64,000 nucleotides of DNA from SZUA-265 sp965651905. GTDB taxonomy: Bacteria > Myxococcota_A > Polyangia > Polyangiales > Polyangiaceae. Shown here in pieces: positions 39,220 to 48,492 of the stretch. Below the pieces are notes generated by a model. It searched no databases, was not told where the DNA came from, and saw only the letters and a list, made by a program, of their open reading frames with translations. Numbering within the stretch: position 1 is the first letter of the stretch; every line of letters begins with the position of its first letter. The stretch covers positions 62,001 to 126,000 of the forward strand of contig CBFGUG010000011.1 in NCBI GenBank assembly GCA_965651905.1, read 5' to 3'. Position numbers and translations under genes: made by a program.

Positions 39220-41607
39220 ATGCGAACCAACTTTTTCATGACCCTCACCGCCGCGCTAGCGCTGCTCGGAAGCTGCGCGACCGAGCCAGCGACCGTACCC
39301 GCTCACCCAGTGGGCTCCGCGAACAAGCTCACCGCGGACGCGCCTGGCGACCCGGCGCACAACCTGCTCGAGCAAAGCAGCTTCGACGCAGGTGTCATGT
39401 TGCCCTGGACCTCGAGTTTCGGCGGTGGGGCGAAGGGCAGTGTGTCCATCGTCGATGGTGCACTTTGCATGCACATCGAGGAGCCGGGCGCAGAACGCTG
39501 GGACGCCCAGGTTCGACACCGCAAGATGGTCATCCAGAAAGGGCGGACCTACACGTTGAGCTTCAAAGCGTGGGCCAGCCGCGACACTAAGCTGTCTGGC
39601 AAGGTTGGCATGAGCGGACCACCCTACTTCGACTATTGGACGCGGCCTCTGAACTTGACGACCGAGCCTCAGGAGTTCGCGTTCGAGTTCACGATGGACA
39701 GGGAGGACGATCCGACCGCGGAGCTCGCGTTCCACGCGGGGGGCCGCATGGTGCAGGGTGAGGGCCCGATTGACGTGTGTTTCGACGACCTGGTGTTGTC
39801 CGATCCCCAGTTCACTCCGCCGCCGCCGCCCGAAGCCGTCGTGTTACCCGACGTGCGCGTCAATCAGCTGGGGTACGTCCCGTCGTTCCCCAAAGTAGCG
39901 ACGGTTCTCAGTGACGCCAAAGAGCCTTTGCCGTTCAAGCTGCTCGACAGTGCAGGGACGGCGGTTTCCGAAGGACAGAGTACACCCGTCGGGCTCGACG
40001 CGAGTTCGGGCGACTCCGTGCACGTCGTCGACTTTTCTGCGTTCAAGACCCCGGGCGAAGGTTATGTGCTGAAGGTTGGAGAGAAGCTCAGCGACCCATT
40101 CGCGATTCAGCAAAATCTCTACGAGGCGCTGAAGAACGACGCGTTCAAGTACTTTTATCACAACCGCAGTGGTGTCGCGATTGAGATGCCTTTCGCAGGG
40201 AGTGAACAGTGGGCGAGACCCGCGGGCCACCCGAAAGACGTCGTCACTTGCGCTCCCGCAGACGTGTTGAAAGCCGCAGGGTGGTTCGACGGCGGCGCGT
40301 GTGCTTACGAGCTCGACGTGACAGGTGGTTGGTACGACGCAGGGGATCACGGAAAGTACGTCGTCAATGGCGGCATCAGCGTGTGGACGCTGATGAACTG
40401 GCACGAACGAGTGGTTCATCTCGGGGGTGACACCAAGGCGTTCGCCGACGATAGTGGTCTGCTCCCCGAAAGCGGTAACAGAGTGCCCGACATCCTGGAC
40501 GAAGCGCGCTGGCAGATGGAGTTCATGTTGCGCATGCAAGCCAGCGAGGGGCCATACGCAGGCATGGCTCATCACAAGATGCACGACAAAGAGTGGACAG
40601 CCCTCGGGCTTCCCCCGCACGAAGACCAGGTCGAGCGTCTCCTCAGGCCGGTCAGCACCGCCGCCACACTGAACCTCGCGGCAACAGCCGCCCAGGCAGC
40701 GCGCGTGTTTGCCAAGTTCGATCCGGCGTTTGCGAAGCGCTGTCGCGTGGCGGCAGAAAAGGCGTGGACGGCTGCGAAGAAGCACCCAAAGCTGATGGCG
40801 CCAGACGACGGCGCTGGTGGTGGCGGTCCCTACGATGACGACGACGTCAGTGACGAGTTCTTCTGGGCCGCGGCAGAGCTCTACATCACGACGGGTAAGA
40901 CCGCGTACAAGAAGGCGCTGACGGAGTCGAAGTGGCACGGCATGGTGCGCGCCACCGTCGACGGATCGCCAAAGAAAGAAGGCTCCACGTTCACGTCGAT
41001 GACGTGGCGTGAGGTCGACACGCTGGGCAAGATCTCGTTGGCGGTCGTGCCCAGCGGACTCTCACAGACCAGCAAGCGTTACCAGCAGGAGATCGCCGAG
41101 GTTGCCGACGAGTACTTGGCGATCGAGGCCAAACAAGGGTATCGGCAGCCGCTCGCGCCCGACGCCGAGGGCAAGTACCCGTGGGGCTCGAACTCGCTCG
41201 TCCTGAACAACATGCTGATGATGGCGCTGGCTCACGACTTCACGAACGAGGTCAAGTATCGCGACGGCGTGTCTCTCGGCATGGACTACCTGCTGGGGCG
41301 AAACGCCATGGGTCAGTCCTACATCAGTGGCTACGGTGAACGACCGCTGCAGAATCCTCACCATCGTTTCTGGGCGAAACAAGCCAACCCCAATTTCCCC
41401 CCGCCACCCCCTGGCGCGGTGTCTGGAGGCCCCAACTCCAGTTTGCAAGATCCCTACGCACAAGCGGCGGGACTAGCTGGCTGTAAGGCTCAGAAGTGTT
41501 TCGTCGACAACATCGAGTCGTGGTCGACGAACGAGATCACCATCAATTGGAACGCGCCACTGACCTGGGTCACGGCCTGGCTGGCCGAGCATTCCGCGGG
41601 GAAGTGA
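39220..41607 (+). CDS. GH9 endoglucanase lipoprotein with N-terminal carbohydrate-binding module
   Basis: A 795-residue cellulase. ATG 39220 is chosen for AAGGGAG six bases upstream; an ATG six bases earlier is too close. A lipobox LLGS-Cys19 is followed by a CBM4/9-like jelly-roll (about 40-190), an Ig-like domain (starting VRVNQLGYVPSFPK), and the GH9 barrel. Catalytic-site motif YDAGDHGKY gives the nucleophile pair Asp373/Asp376. The acid Glu772 lies in TNEITINWNAPL near the C-terminus. It would cut cellulose or mixed glucans at the cell surface. No dockerin is present. Confidence 0.94.
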   Translation: MRTNFFMTLTAALALLGSCATEPATVPAHPVGSANKLTADAPGDPAHNLLEQSSFDAGVMLPWTSSFGGGAKGSVSIVDGALCMHIEEPGAERWDAQVRHRKMVIQKGRTYTLSFKAWASRDTKLSGKVGMSGPPYFDYWTRPLNLTTEPQEFAFEFTMDREDDPTAELAFHAGGRMVQGEGPIDVCFDDLVLSDPQFTPPPPPEAVVLPDVRVNQLGYVPSFPKVATVLSDAKEPLPFKLLDSAGTAVSEGQSTPVGLDASSGDSVHVVDFSAFKTPGEGYVLKVGEKLSDPFAIQQNLYEALKNDAFKYFYHNRSGVAIEMPFAGSEQWARPAGHPKDVVTCAPADVLKAAGWFDGGACAYELDVTGGWYDAGDHGKYVVNGGISVWTLMNWHERVVHLGGDTKAFADDSGLLPESGNRVPDILDEARWQMEFMLRMQASEGPYAGMAHHKMHDKEWTALGLPPHEDQVERLLRPVSTAATLNLAATAAQAARVFAKFDPAFAKRCRVAAEKAWTAAKKHPKLMAPDDGAGGGGPYDDDDVSDEFFWAAAELYITTGKTAYKKALTESKWHGMVRATVDGSPKKEGSTFTSMTWREVDTLGKISLAVVPSGLSQTSKRYQQEIAEVADEYLAIEAKQGYRQPLAPDAEGKYPWGSNSLVLNNMLMMALAHDFTNEVKYRDGVSLGMDYLLGRNAMGQSYISGYGERPLQNPHHRFWAKQANPNFPPPPPGAVSGGPNSSLQDPYAQAAGLAGCKAQKCFVDNIESWSTNEITINWNAPLTWVTAWLAEHSAGK

Positions 41608-41608
41608 A

Positions 41609-42001
41609 CTACTCGTCGTTGAGGCAGGCGCGCAGGCGATCGTCGTCGTTGTCACACAAGCCATCGGCCAGGCGCGTCTGCCCATCGTCGCAGATGAAGT
41701 CCACGTCGAATTGGGAGTTGGCACAGCCGACGTAGCCGCGGGCCTCGCTTGGACACAGGTCGTGCCACTCGAGGCAGCGGTTCAGGCATTGTTCGGCGGT
41801 GAGATCGCGGGGACACATGTCGTGTCCGCATAGCTCTTCACAGCGGGGATGCGGGTCGGGATCGTCGTCGGCGCAACTCGCTGCGCCAAACAGCAGAACG
41901 CATGCCAGCGGGAGCAACAGCTCACGGAAAGTCAGCCCAACGCTCGCGTTGAGCGTGAAAGCTGCAAGAATCTCGGGAGCGGGACGACGACCAGCGCGCA
42001 T
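41609..42001 (-). CDS. Small Cys-rich lipoprotein
   Basis: A 130-residue protein with lipobox GAAS-Cys and twelve or so Cys in a small disulfide-stabilised body (CEELCGHDMC, CLNRC). ATG 42001 is taken; an open frame extends further upstream without support. Asp/Glu-rich. Function unknown. The stop codon is next to the GH9 stop (convergent, one base between). Confidence 0.6.
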   Translation of the reverse strand: MRAGRRPAPEILAAFTLNASVGLTFRELLLPLACVLLFGAASCADDDPDPHPRCEELCGHDMCPRDLTAEQCLNRCLEWHDLCPSEARGYVGCANSQFDVDFICDDGQTRLADGLCDNDDDRLRACLNDE

Positions 42002-42200
42002 GCCGACAACCGTACTGCGACTCGTGGGCTGGAGGCAAAGCTGGAGTCGGCGGTCTGAAGTGCCCGTTGCCCCGCCGCGGTGCATTCGCGCCGATTCGAA
42101 TCCGGAAAATGCTCGCCAGCATGTAAGAACGTGCGCCCTGTGGCGAGCTGCCGCGGGAAAGGAAAGAAGGAGGCGAGAGGAGGAGCGGCATCCGAACGCC

Positions 42201-43391
42201 TCAATCTGGCGAAGCGGCGGGAGTGGCGTCGACCAGACCAGCAGCGATGGGCGGTAGGCGTTCTTGTTGCAGCCCGCCGTCACTGCACTGCTGGCGAGAA
42301 AGCACGAGCTGGCCACGTTCGGATGTCGCTGTCAGATGAACACGTCCCGTCCAAAGTGAGCGGACGGAGGAGTCGGCGCGGTCGAGTAGTAGATGCGTTC
42401 GCTCTCTCGGTTCTTCGAGTCGTAGTTGGAGTGAACCTGCTTGCAGTAACATTCGGTCGCTACTGCAGCGAAGGCGTGCGGGCTCCAGCGCTATGGGATC
42501 TGCACCCTGCCTGGCAAGCGAGACCGCGCGCTTGCCGTTTGGGCAGTCGCCGACGATCCACGCGCCGCCAGCCCAGTGCGTGAAGCCGAGCGGACGACAA
42601 CCTTCGAGCACCGAGTAGGCTTCTGCGTACTCGGGTTTCGGCGTGATGTTGAACACCGTGGTGAGGCTTTGGTCAGCCTGTCGGGTGCACACGGCGTAGT
42701 GCCAACGTGATCCGAGCGAAAATGCGTGGGCAGACCCGCTCTCACACGGCACGGGCACGTCCAACGGCACACCGCTACTTTGCACCTCCGCGCCTCGCAG
42801 GTGATGAAAGTCGAAACCGTGACAGGTCCCGCTCGGGTCTTCGGTACAGGCGTGGGCTGGGCCTCGAGCCATGAGCAGCGCGTGGTCACCGCGGGATACG
42901 AGGGACAGGTTACCGCGTGCCCGAGGCGGCGCGACCCAGGCTTCGGCCAGCCTGAGTTGCTCTCCCGTCGCGGAAGAATAACGCCAAACGCTGGCTTCGC
43001 TCGCGCCCTGCTGTACCCACGCCAGGTAGAGCGTGCCGCCGGCCCAAGTCGCGCTCAGATCACTCACGCTTGCTTCGAGTTGGAGTCGGCGCTGCGGGGT
43101 GCTCATGGGATCACCATTGCGATCCAGGCCAAGCTCCAGGATGGAGCTGCTGACCTCTCCCCGCTCCACCCAGAACAGGCTTGCGCCATGCGGTGCAGTG
43201 ACGAACTCGACTTCGGGTGAGGTTTCTGCTCTTGCGCGGGCTGATGGGGTAGCACTCGCAGAAGCGCGCGCTGGCGGGCTTTCGTCGGAACCTTCGACGG
43301 TGCGTTCACAGCTTGCCAAGACGAGTGCGAAGGCCAGTGCGTATGCGGAACGCGGGACCCACCGATCGACACTGTCCTGGCGCCAGGGCAC
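42201..43391 (-). CDS. Hypothetical lipoprotein, possible beta-propeller, coupled to the SCO1 fusion gene
   Basis: A 396-residue protein. GTG 43391 starts two bases after the SCO1-fusion stop (TGA-TC-GTG), so translation is coupled. A lipobox LVLAS-Cys precedes an Ala/Ser linker, then about 330 residues of repeated strand pattern with Trp motifs (SATWAGGTLYLAWV, SRWHYAVC, FTHWAGGAWIVGDC), suggesting a propeller. No family is recognised. Its tight coupling suggests a role with copper delivery or respiratory assembly (inference). Confidence 0.72.
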   Translation of the reverse strand: MPWRQDSVDRWVPRSAYALAFALVLASCERTVEGSDESPPARASASATPSARARAETSPEVEFVTAPHGASLFWVERGEVSSSILELGLDRNGDPMSTPQRRLQLEASVSDLSATWAGGTLYLAWVQQGASEASVWRYSSATGEQLRLAEAWVAPPRARGNLSLVSRGDHALLMARGPAHACTEDPSGTCHGFDFHHLRGAEVQSSGVPLDVPVPCESGSAHAFSLGSRWHYAVCTRQADQSLTTVFNITPKPEYAEAYSVLEGCRPLGFTHWAGGAWIVGDCPNGKRAVSLARQGADPIALEPARLRCSSDRMLLQAGSLQLRLEEPRERTHLLLDRADSSVRSLWTGRVHLTATSERGQLVLSRQQCSDGGLQQERLPPIAAGLVDATPAASPD

Positions 43392-43393
43392 GA

Positions 43394-44566
43394 TCAGGGC
43401 AGTCCAGCGTCGAGGAAACGAGATGGGTCAGCTGCGAAGCGCTTACGGCAACTCTCCGCGCAGAAGTAGTAATCGTGCCCAGCGTGGCGAACGTGCGGCG
43501 TGCCTTCGACGACCCTCACTTGCATGTTGCAGACCACGTCGTTGACGACGTCGACGGGGGGCTCCTGGGGCGACGCGCCAGCTACCGCCCCCGACTCGCG
43601 CACGACGAAGTCGACTAGTGCCTCCAGTTGGCTGTCATCGAGGTGCGCGCGGTAACTCGGCATCAACGGTAGGTAGCCTTGGACGATCTTTTCTCCAGGC
43701 GCGACGATCGATTGCCTGATGTAGTCCCGATCGACGACGACCTGGCTGCCATCCTCCAAGTGCCGTCGAGCGCCAAGCATCGATTTCAACATCGGTGCGA
43801 GACGCTCGTCGTCGTGGCAGGCCCCGCACCCCAAGGCCTCGTAGAGGTACTTCCCGTCTGCGGTCGCATGTGAACCAGTGCCCCGTACTGTCGCGAGCGA
43901 GCTTGGCGGGTCGGTGGGTGCGTCGCCTGGGTCGAGCAAATCACCTACGTCGCGCACGAGACGTGCCAGCGCCGCGTCGTCGTTGCTGTCGTAGACGCCG
44001 CGGACGTCACCCGAGGCATCTACCAAGAAGAACATGCTCGTGTGCACGATGGGGTTGACGGGGTCGTCGGAGGCTTCGACGACTACGCGCATCCCTGCCG
44101 CGAGTTCTCGTACGTGAGCTGGCCCTGGTTGCAGCAGTAGCCAGCGTTCGTCGGCCCCCCAACGCTCGGCATAAGCTTTCAGCACCTCGACGCTGTCGCG
44201 CTCGGGATCGACGGAAAACGACACGAAGCGGACGTCCTCATCAGCCAACTTACGTTGAAGAGCGACCGTGTTTGCGGTCAGTCTGGGGCAGACGGTGGTG
44301 CACGTGGTGAAGAAAAAGTTCGCGACCCATGGCTTTCCCAGCAGGTTCGCTCTGGACGTGTTCGTGCCGCGGTGATTCGCGTAGTCGAACTCGGGGACAG
44401 GCCACAACACCGGGAGGTCTTCGAGCGCAGTTGCCTGATGCGCCGCGCGCTCGGCGCCTGGGGGCGCCATCAGCGCGCGGCCGAGATACAGGATCAACCC
44501 TGCGGTTGCGGCCGCGGCGAGTACCGTCAGCGCAGCAGTCAATGGCCAGAAGCGTTTCCTCGACAT
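43394..44566 (-). CDS. SCO1/SenC-cytochrome c-YHS fusion protein
   Basis: A 390-residue membrane-anchored protein with three metal-binding domains. After one N-terminal helix (about 10-30) comes a SCO1 thioredoxin fold with copper ligands Cys89 and Cys93 (TTCTTVCPRLT) and His175 (NPIVHTSMFF). Next is a monohaem cytochrome c domain (CGACH, Cys247/Cys250/His251, with distal Met302 in LPLMPSY). The C-terminus is a YHS domain with VVCNM (Cys346) and YYFCAESCRKRF (Cys369, Cys373). SCO1 proteins deliver copper to cytochrome oxidase CuA. The fused haem could test redox state, and the YHS domain could bind metal. The downstream lipoprotein gene is coupled. Confidence 0.9.
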   Translation of the reverse strand: MSRKRFWPLTAALTVLAAAATAGLILYLGRALMAPPGAERAAHQATALEDLPVLWPVPEFDYANHRGTNTSRANLLGKPWVANFFFTTCTTVCPRLTANTVALQRKLADEDVRFVSFSVDPERDSVEVLKAYAERWGADERWLLLQPGPAHVRELAAGMRVVVEASDDPVNPIVHTSMFFLVDASGDVRGVYDSNDDAALARLVRDVGDLLDPGDAPTDPPSSLATVRGTGSHATADGKYLYEALGCGACHDDERLAPMLKSMLGARRHLEDGSQVVVDRDYIRQSIVAPGEKIVQGYLPLMPSYRAHLDDSQLEALVDFVVRESGAVAGASPQEPPVDVVNDVVCNMQVRVVEGTPHVRHAGHDYYFCAESCRKRFAADPSRFLDAGLP

Positions 44567-44873
44567 GTTTGAGTCTTTCGGGGCCGACCGCGGTTTCTGT
44601 GCGCGGGGCCGTTTCGGAGACTTGGCGCACCAGCACGGCCTTTGTCTACATCTACGTACCCTAAAGTGCAGGCGCAGATCGCGGTGGTCTTGGGGTGTCA
44701 GGCGTCAGTGCGCACGTGCTGACAGAAAACCTCAATGCGGAAGGACGTTGCGTAGTCGCGCGGTCACGTGACCCGGCAAGTACGGCAAAGTGCTGGAAGA
44801 TCACGGCCGCAGCAGTAAGACTGAGAGTTCGAAGTGGCCGCTTGCTGGCGTCGCTGACTAGAGGAAATCACCG
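44567..44873. other. Intergenic region between divergent genes
   Basis: 307 bases between the SCO1-fusion start and the Cys-repeat gene. No supported gene. It must contain both promoters. A good ribosome-binding site (GAGGA, 44861-44865) stands at the right edge before TTG 44874. Confidence 0.45.
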
Positions 44874-47800
44874 TTGCATTCTGACGACAATTCGCCGCAC
44901 CCGAGCACTCCTGCGTGTCGCTCATTTTCGAGGGCCGTGATCGCCAGACTGAGTGTCCTGTCGTGTGTTGGCTGGCTTGCGTTCGGCTGTACCACGGACG
45001 TCTTCGAACCGACTCCGCTCGCCGTCGACGCGGGCGACGCGATGTCACCCAGTGGATTGGACGATCAATCCGCGGACGATGACGGCAGCGATGACCCATC
45101 GGACGACAGCCTGCCCGATGACTTCGGGCCCGACGATGTGGGCACCGACGACAGGGACGACGACGTCGATGATCGGGACGACATGGACGACGACCCGGAT
45201 CCCGACGATCCGACGGACGATTCCGTAGGTTCCGACGACACGCCACTGATCGACGCGTCCGCCGACGAGGACCGCATGGACGCTGGTGACGACGACGGCA
45301 GCGATGATGTGGACGATGGGTCTGCCACGGATGAGGGTGGCACTCCCGAAGGGGGCGTGTGTCCGGGTGCGCCCGGGTGTCCTCCCGCAGAGCCGTGCGA
45401 AACAGACGGCGACTGTGACTCGAACGTCTGCACGAACGCTTTTTGTGCGCCTCGAGCCAGCTCCTGTACGGATGATCGCGTCAATGGCGCCGAAGTGGAA
45501 CTCAACTGTGGTGGTGCCGACTGCATCGGCTGCCTGCGTGGGGCCGCTTGCCGCTCAGGGCTCGACTGTCGAAGCACCGTGTGCGCGGGTCAGGTATGTG
45601 CACCTGGACCAGTCAACGCGCCGTGTGAAGATGCGCTCGATTGTCAGTCGGGTGCGTGTGTCGATGGGAATTGCAGTGGTGCTGAGTTCGAAGTCGAGTG
45701 TGCGGACAACGACGCTTGTACGGCACCCGAAACGTGCGTCGAAGACTTTTGCCGGCCGCCGTGCGAGCAGCCGAGCGACTGCGCCAACGGCAAATGTCAA
45801 TCGGAAGTCTGCGTGCAATCCGATCCGGGGGAGATCTGCGGGGACGATGAAGATTGCGTGACTCTCGAATGTGCGGACGACGTTTGCGAGATCGCCAGCG
45901 CGGGTGGTCGATGCAAGACGGGCGATCATTGCACGACTGGTCGTTGTGCTGCCAACGTGTGCACCGCGAGCGCTTTCGGCGAGCCGTGCTCTTCGGGTGA
46001 CGATTGTTTGAACGGTCGTTGTCTCGAGCTGTCGTGCGACATTTCAGGCTACAAGGAGGGCTGTCGGCTCAACGCGCACTGCGCCAGCGGCGTGTGTAAG
46101 AACAGCCTGTGTGATGGCACTCCGATCGGAGGCGAGTGCACGGAGGATGCCGCTTGTGCTCAGGGCTTCTGTTTGATCGACGTCTGTGTCGAGGGCGGCG
46201 CAGGTGCCGTCTGTGCGTCGAACGACGAATGCCAGAGCGGTAGTTGCGCCTCGAGCTCTGATCGCTGTCGCCCGGGTGGGTTCGACACGTTGTGTCTGGT
46301 CGACGAAGACTGCGTCAGCGGGAGCTGCATCGACAACGGCTGTACGAAAGCCCCGTCGGGCAGCCCATGTGATGGCGAAGAAGATTGCGCTTCTGGGTCA
46401 TGTGTCGACAACACGTGCGCGGGGGCGAACGCTGGCGAACCGTGCGGCGCCGACGGTGACTGCAGCACTCAGGTGTGCATCGGGGAGCTGTGTCAGACCT
46501 CCGATTTGGATGAGGTGTGCGTGAACGACGCGGACTGCGTGACGGAGAATTGCGCGCAAGGGCTGTGTTCCAAAGCCGAACCGGGCGGCAGTTGTGTCAT
46601 CGACAGCCATTGTGTGACCGCTCGCTGCGCGGACGGCGAGTGCCTCGTCAGTGGATTCGGTGGCGCGTGCGAGTCGGATGACCACTGCCTGAGCGACGAC
46701 TGCGCGGACTCACTGTGCGCCAAGAGTCCCACGGACGGCGAGTGCGCTGTCAACGTCGATTGCCAGTCGGGATTCTGCGATGACGGCACCTGCGCGCAAG
46801 GCGGTCCTGGTGGTACCTGTGACAACGACGACGAATGCGCCAGTCAGAATTGCACCGCGGAAGGCACTTGCGGCTTGGGCTACAGCGGCGCGAACTGCGC
46901 GGGGGATTCGGACTGCTTTGCGACGTGTGAGGGGAGCAGCTGCGGGGCTGGCGGCTTCGGGACGACTTGCGAGAAATCGGCCGACTGCATCAGTGGCGTG
47001 TGCGGGGGGCAATCGGCTTGTCAGCCCGGTTATGCGGGAACGGAATGTAGCGCGCCTCAGGACTGCCACAGTGGGCGTTGTGGTTCGAACGGGCTGTGCA
47101 GCTCCGGGTATGCGAACGCGTCCTGTGAAAACGCCGCGGACTGTGTCAGCGGCGACTGTTCTCCTGCGGGACTGTGTCGCCCGGGTGGTGTCAACGACGG
47201 GTGTCTGACGGATGGTGATTGCCTCACAGGCAACTGCGACCAGGTCGCGGGCATGTGTGATCCGGGGTACGTCGGGGCAAACTGCGGCGCGAACGCGGAC
47301 TGTCACAGCAACGATTGCGACGCCACCTGCCAGCCGGGAACCGTCGACACGCAGTGCGAACGCAACGCCGACTGTCTGAGCGACAACTGCCCCACGGGTG
47401 GTGGAGAGTGTCTGCCGGGTTACTTTGGAGATGAGTGCGCTTCGGGGGCTGGCTGTTACAGTGCCCGCTGCGATGGGGCGAGTGATACTTGCCTGAAAGG
47501 CGGCGCGGGTACGGTCTGCGCGAGCGGAACCGATTGCATCAGCGCCGAATGTCCTGGCAACGCTTGCGCGCCGAGTAACGGCGGGCAGCCGTGCTTGGAG
47601 CACGACGATTGCGTGGGCGGCGAGTGTTCGATGGCGACGGGTGGAACGTGCGTCCGGCAGGGGGTTGGGGGCACGTGTCAGGAGAGCGCCGACTGTCTGA
47701 GCGCGACCTGCAACATGAACGGTACGTGTGCCGTCAGTGAAGTCGGCGAGGCCTGTGTGGCCAACGCCGACTGTCGTACCAGTCGTTGCGTGGCGGGCGC

Positions 47801-48305
47801 CTGCGATGAGGGTTACGCAGGAGACGGTTGCTCCGTGGCTGCCGACTGCTACAGCGGCCAGTGCACTGGGATGATGTGCTCCCAAAGTGACAACGGTGAA
47901 GGGTGTGAAGTAAACACCGACTGCGTCAACGGCAATTGCAGTAGTGGGCTTTGTGGCGTTGGGTGTACCGTTCAGAATTCGGTCAACTTGGGGACGTTTT
48001 CCTCGAATGGCGTCACGGGCAAAGCGAACGATTGTTTCGTGGTCAACCAGTTTCCCGCTTGGTGGCCGAACGCCAACATGAAGTTGGGATCGATGGAAGA
48101 CGTGGATCCGAACTTTCCGACGAACCAGATCTACCCGATCAACTTCGATTGGGAGCAATCGTGCTCTGGCCTCAGTGGGACGAACCGTACCATCGCTTGG
48201 ACCTGGACTGACGTGGATCTGGGGGCTCGACCGACGCAAGGTTGCCCGATCTTCTTCAGGCTCAAGGGTAACTCGGCGCACAATGTTCGCCTGCGCTGGC
48301 AGTAG
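44874..48305 (+). CDS. Giant Cys-repeat lipoprotein
   Basis: A 1143-residue protein if TTG 44874 is used (GAGGA eight bases upstream); GTG 44937 would give a shorter signal peptide. A lipobox LAFG-Cys is followed by about 100 residues of DD-rich linker. Then come, counted by eye, 33 copies of a small Cys motif of the type C-x4/5-(D/H)-C-x4-C, with a period near 26 residues and a consensus C....DC.SG.C....C..G..G. The last 100 residues form a separate aromatic-rich domain (NDCFVVNQFPAWWPN). Such stalks may extend the end domain from the surface. Function unknown. Confidence 0.85.
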   Translation: MHSDDNSPHPSTPACRSFSRAVIARLSVLSCVGWLAFGCTTDVFEPTPLAVDAGDAMSPSGLDDQSADDDGSDDPSDDSLPDDFGPDDVGTDDRDDDVDDRDDMDDDPDPDDPTDDSVGSDDTPLIDASADEDRMDAGDDDGSDDVDDGSATDEGGTPEGGVCPGAPGCPPAEPCETDGDCDSNVCTNAFCAPRASSCTDDRVNGAEVELNCGGADCIGCLRGAACRSGLDCRSTVCAGQVCAPGPVNAPCEDALDCQSGACVDGNCSGAEFEVECADNDACTAPETCVEDFCRPPCEQPSDCANGKCQSEVCVQSDPGEICGDDEDCVTLECADDVCEIASAGGRCKTGDHCTTGRCAANVCTASAFGEPCSSGDDCLNGRCLELSCDISGYKEGCRLNAHCASGVCKNSLCDGTPIGGECTEDAACAQGFCLIDVCVEGGAGAVCASNDECQSGSCASSSDRCRPGGFDTLCLVDEDCVSGSCIDNGCTKAPSGSPCDGEEDCASGSCVDNTCAGANAGEPCGADGDCSTQVCIGELCQTSDLDEVCVNDADCVTENCAQGLCSKAEPGGSCVIDSHCVTARCADGECLVSGFGGACESDDHCLSDDCADSLCAKSPTDGECAVNVDCQSGFCDDGTCAQGGPGGTCDNDDECASQNCTAEGTCGLGYSGANCAGDSDCFATCEGSSCGAGGFGTTCEKSADCISGVCGGQSACQPGYAGTECSAPQDCHSGRCGSNGLCSSGYANASCENAADCVSGDCSPAGLCRPGGVNDGCLTDGDCLTGNCDQVAGMCDPGYVGANCGANADCHSNDCDATCQPGTVDTQCERNADCLSDNCPTGGGECLPGYFGDECASGAGCYSARCDGASDTCLKGGAGTVCASGTDCISAECPGNACAPSNGGQPCLEHDDCVGGECSMATGGTCVRQGVGGTCQESADCLSATCNMNGTCAVSEVGEACVANADCRTSRCVAGACDEGYAGDGCSVAADCYSGQCTGMMCSQSDNGEGCEVNTDCVNGNCSSGLCGVGCTVQNSVNLGTFSSNGVTGKANDCFVVNQFPAWWPNANMKLGSMEDVDPNFPTNQIYPINFDWEQSCSGLSGTNRTIAWTWTDVDLGARPTQGCPIFFRLKGNSAHNVRLRWQ

Positions 48306-48492
48306 ATCATACGCGTGAGGTTGTTGCGGCTGACGAGCCGCCCGCGTCGAGCTGTCGCGGGGCGAGTGTCGAAAGCGGGCAATCAGTCATCCTCATGTGC
48401 CCGATGAACTTTCAGCTCGACGGTAACGCGAGCGACGAGGTGAAGTTCACGTTGTTCCGATGTTTGCCCGCGTAGCTGACTATGCTGCGCGG

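Noticed and set aside
46710..48281. 523-residue minus-strand open frame opposite the Cys-repeat gene
   Set aside because: Repetitive antisense product of the Cys repeats; the plus-strand frame has the lipobox and regular Cys spacing.
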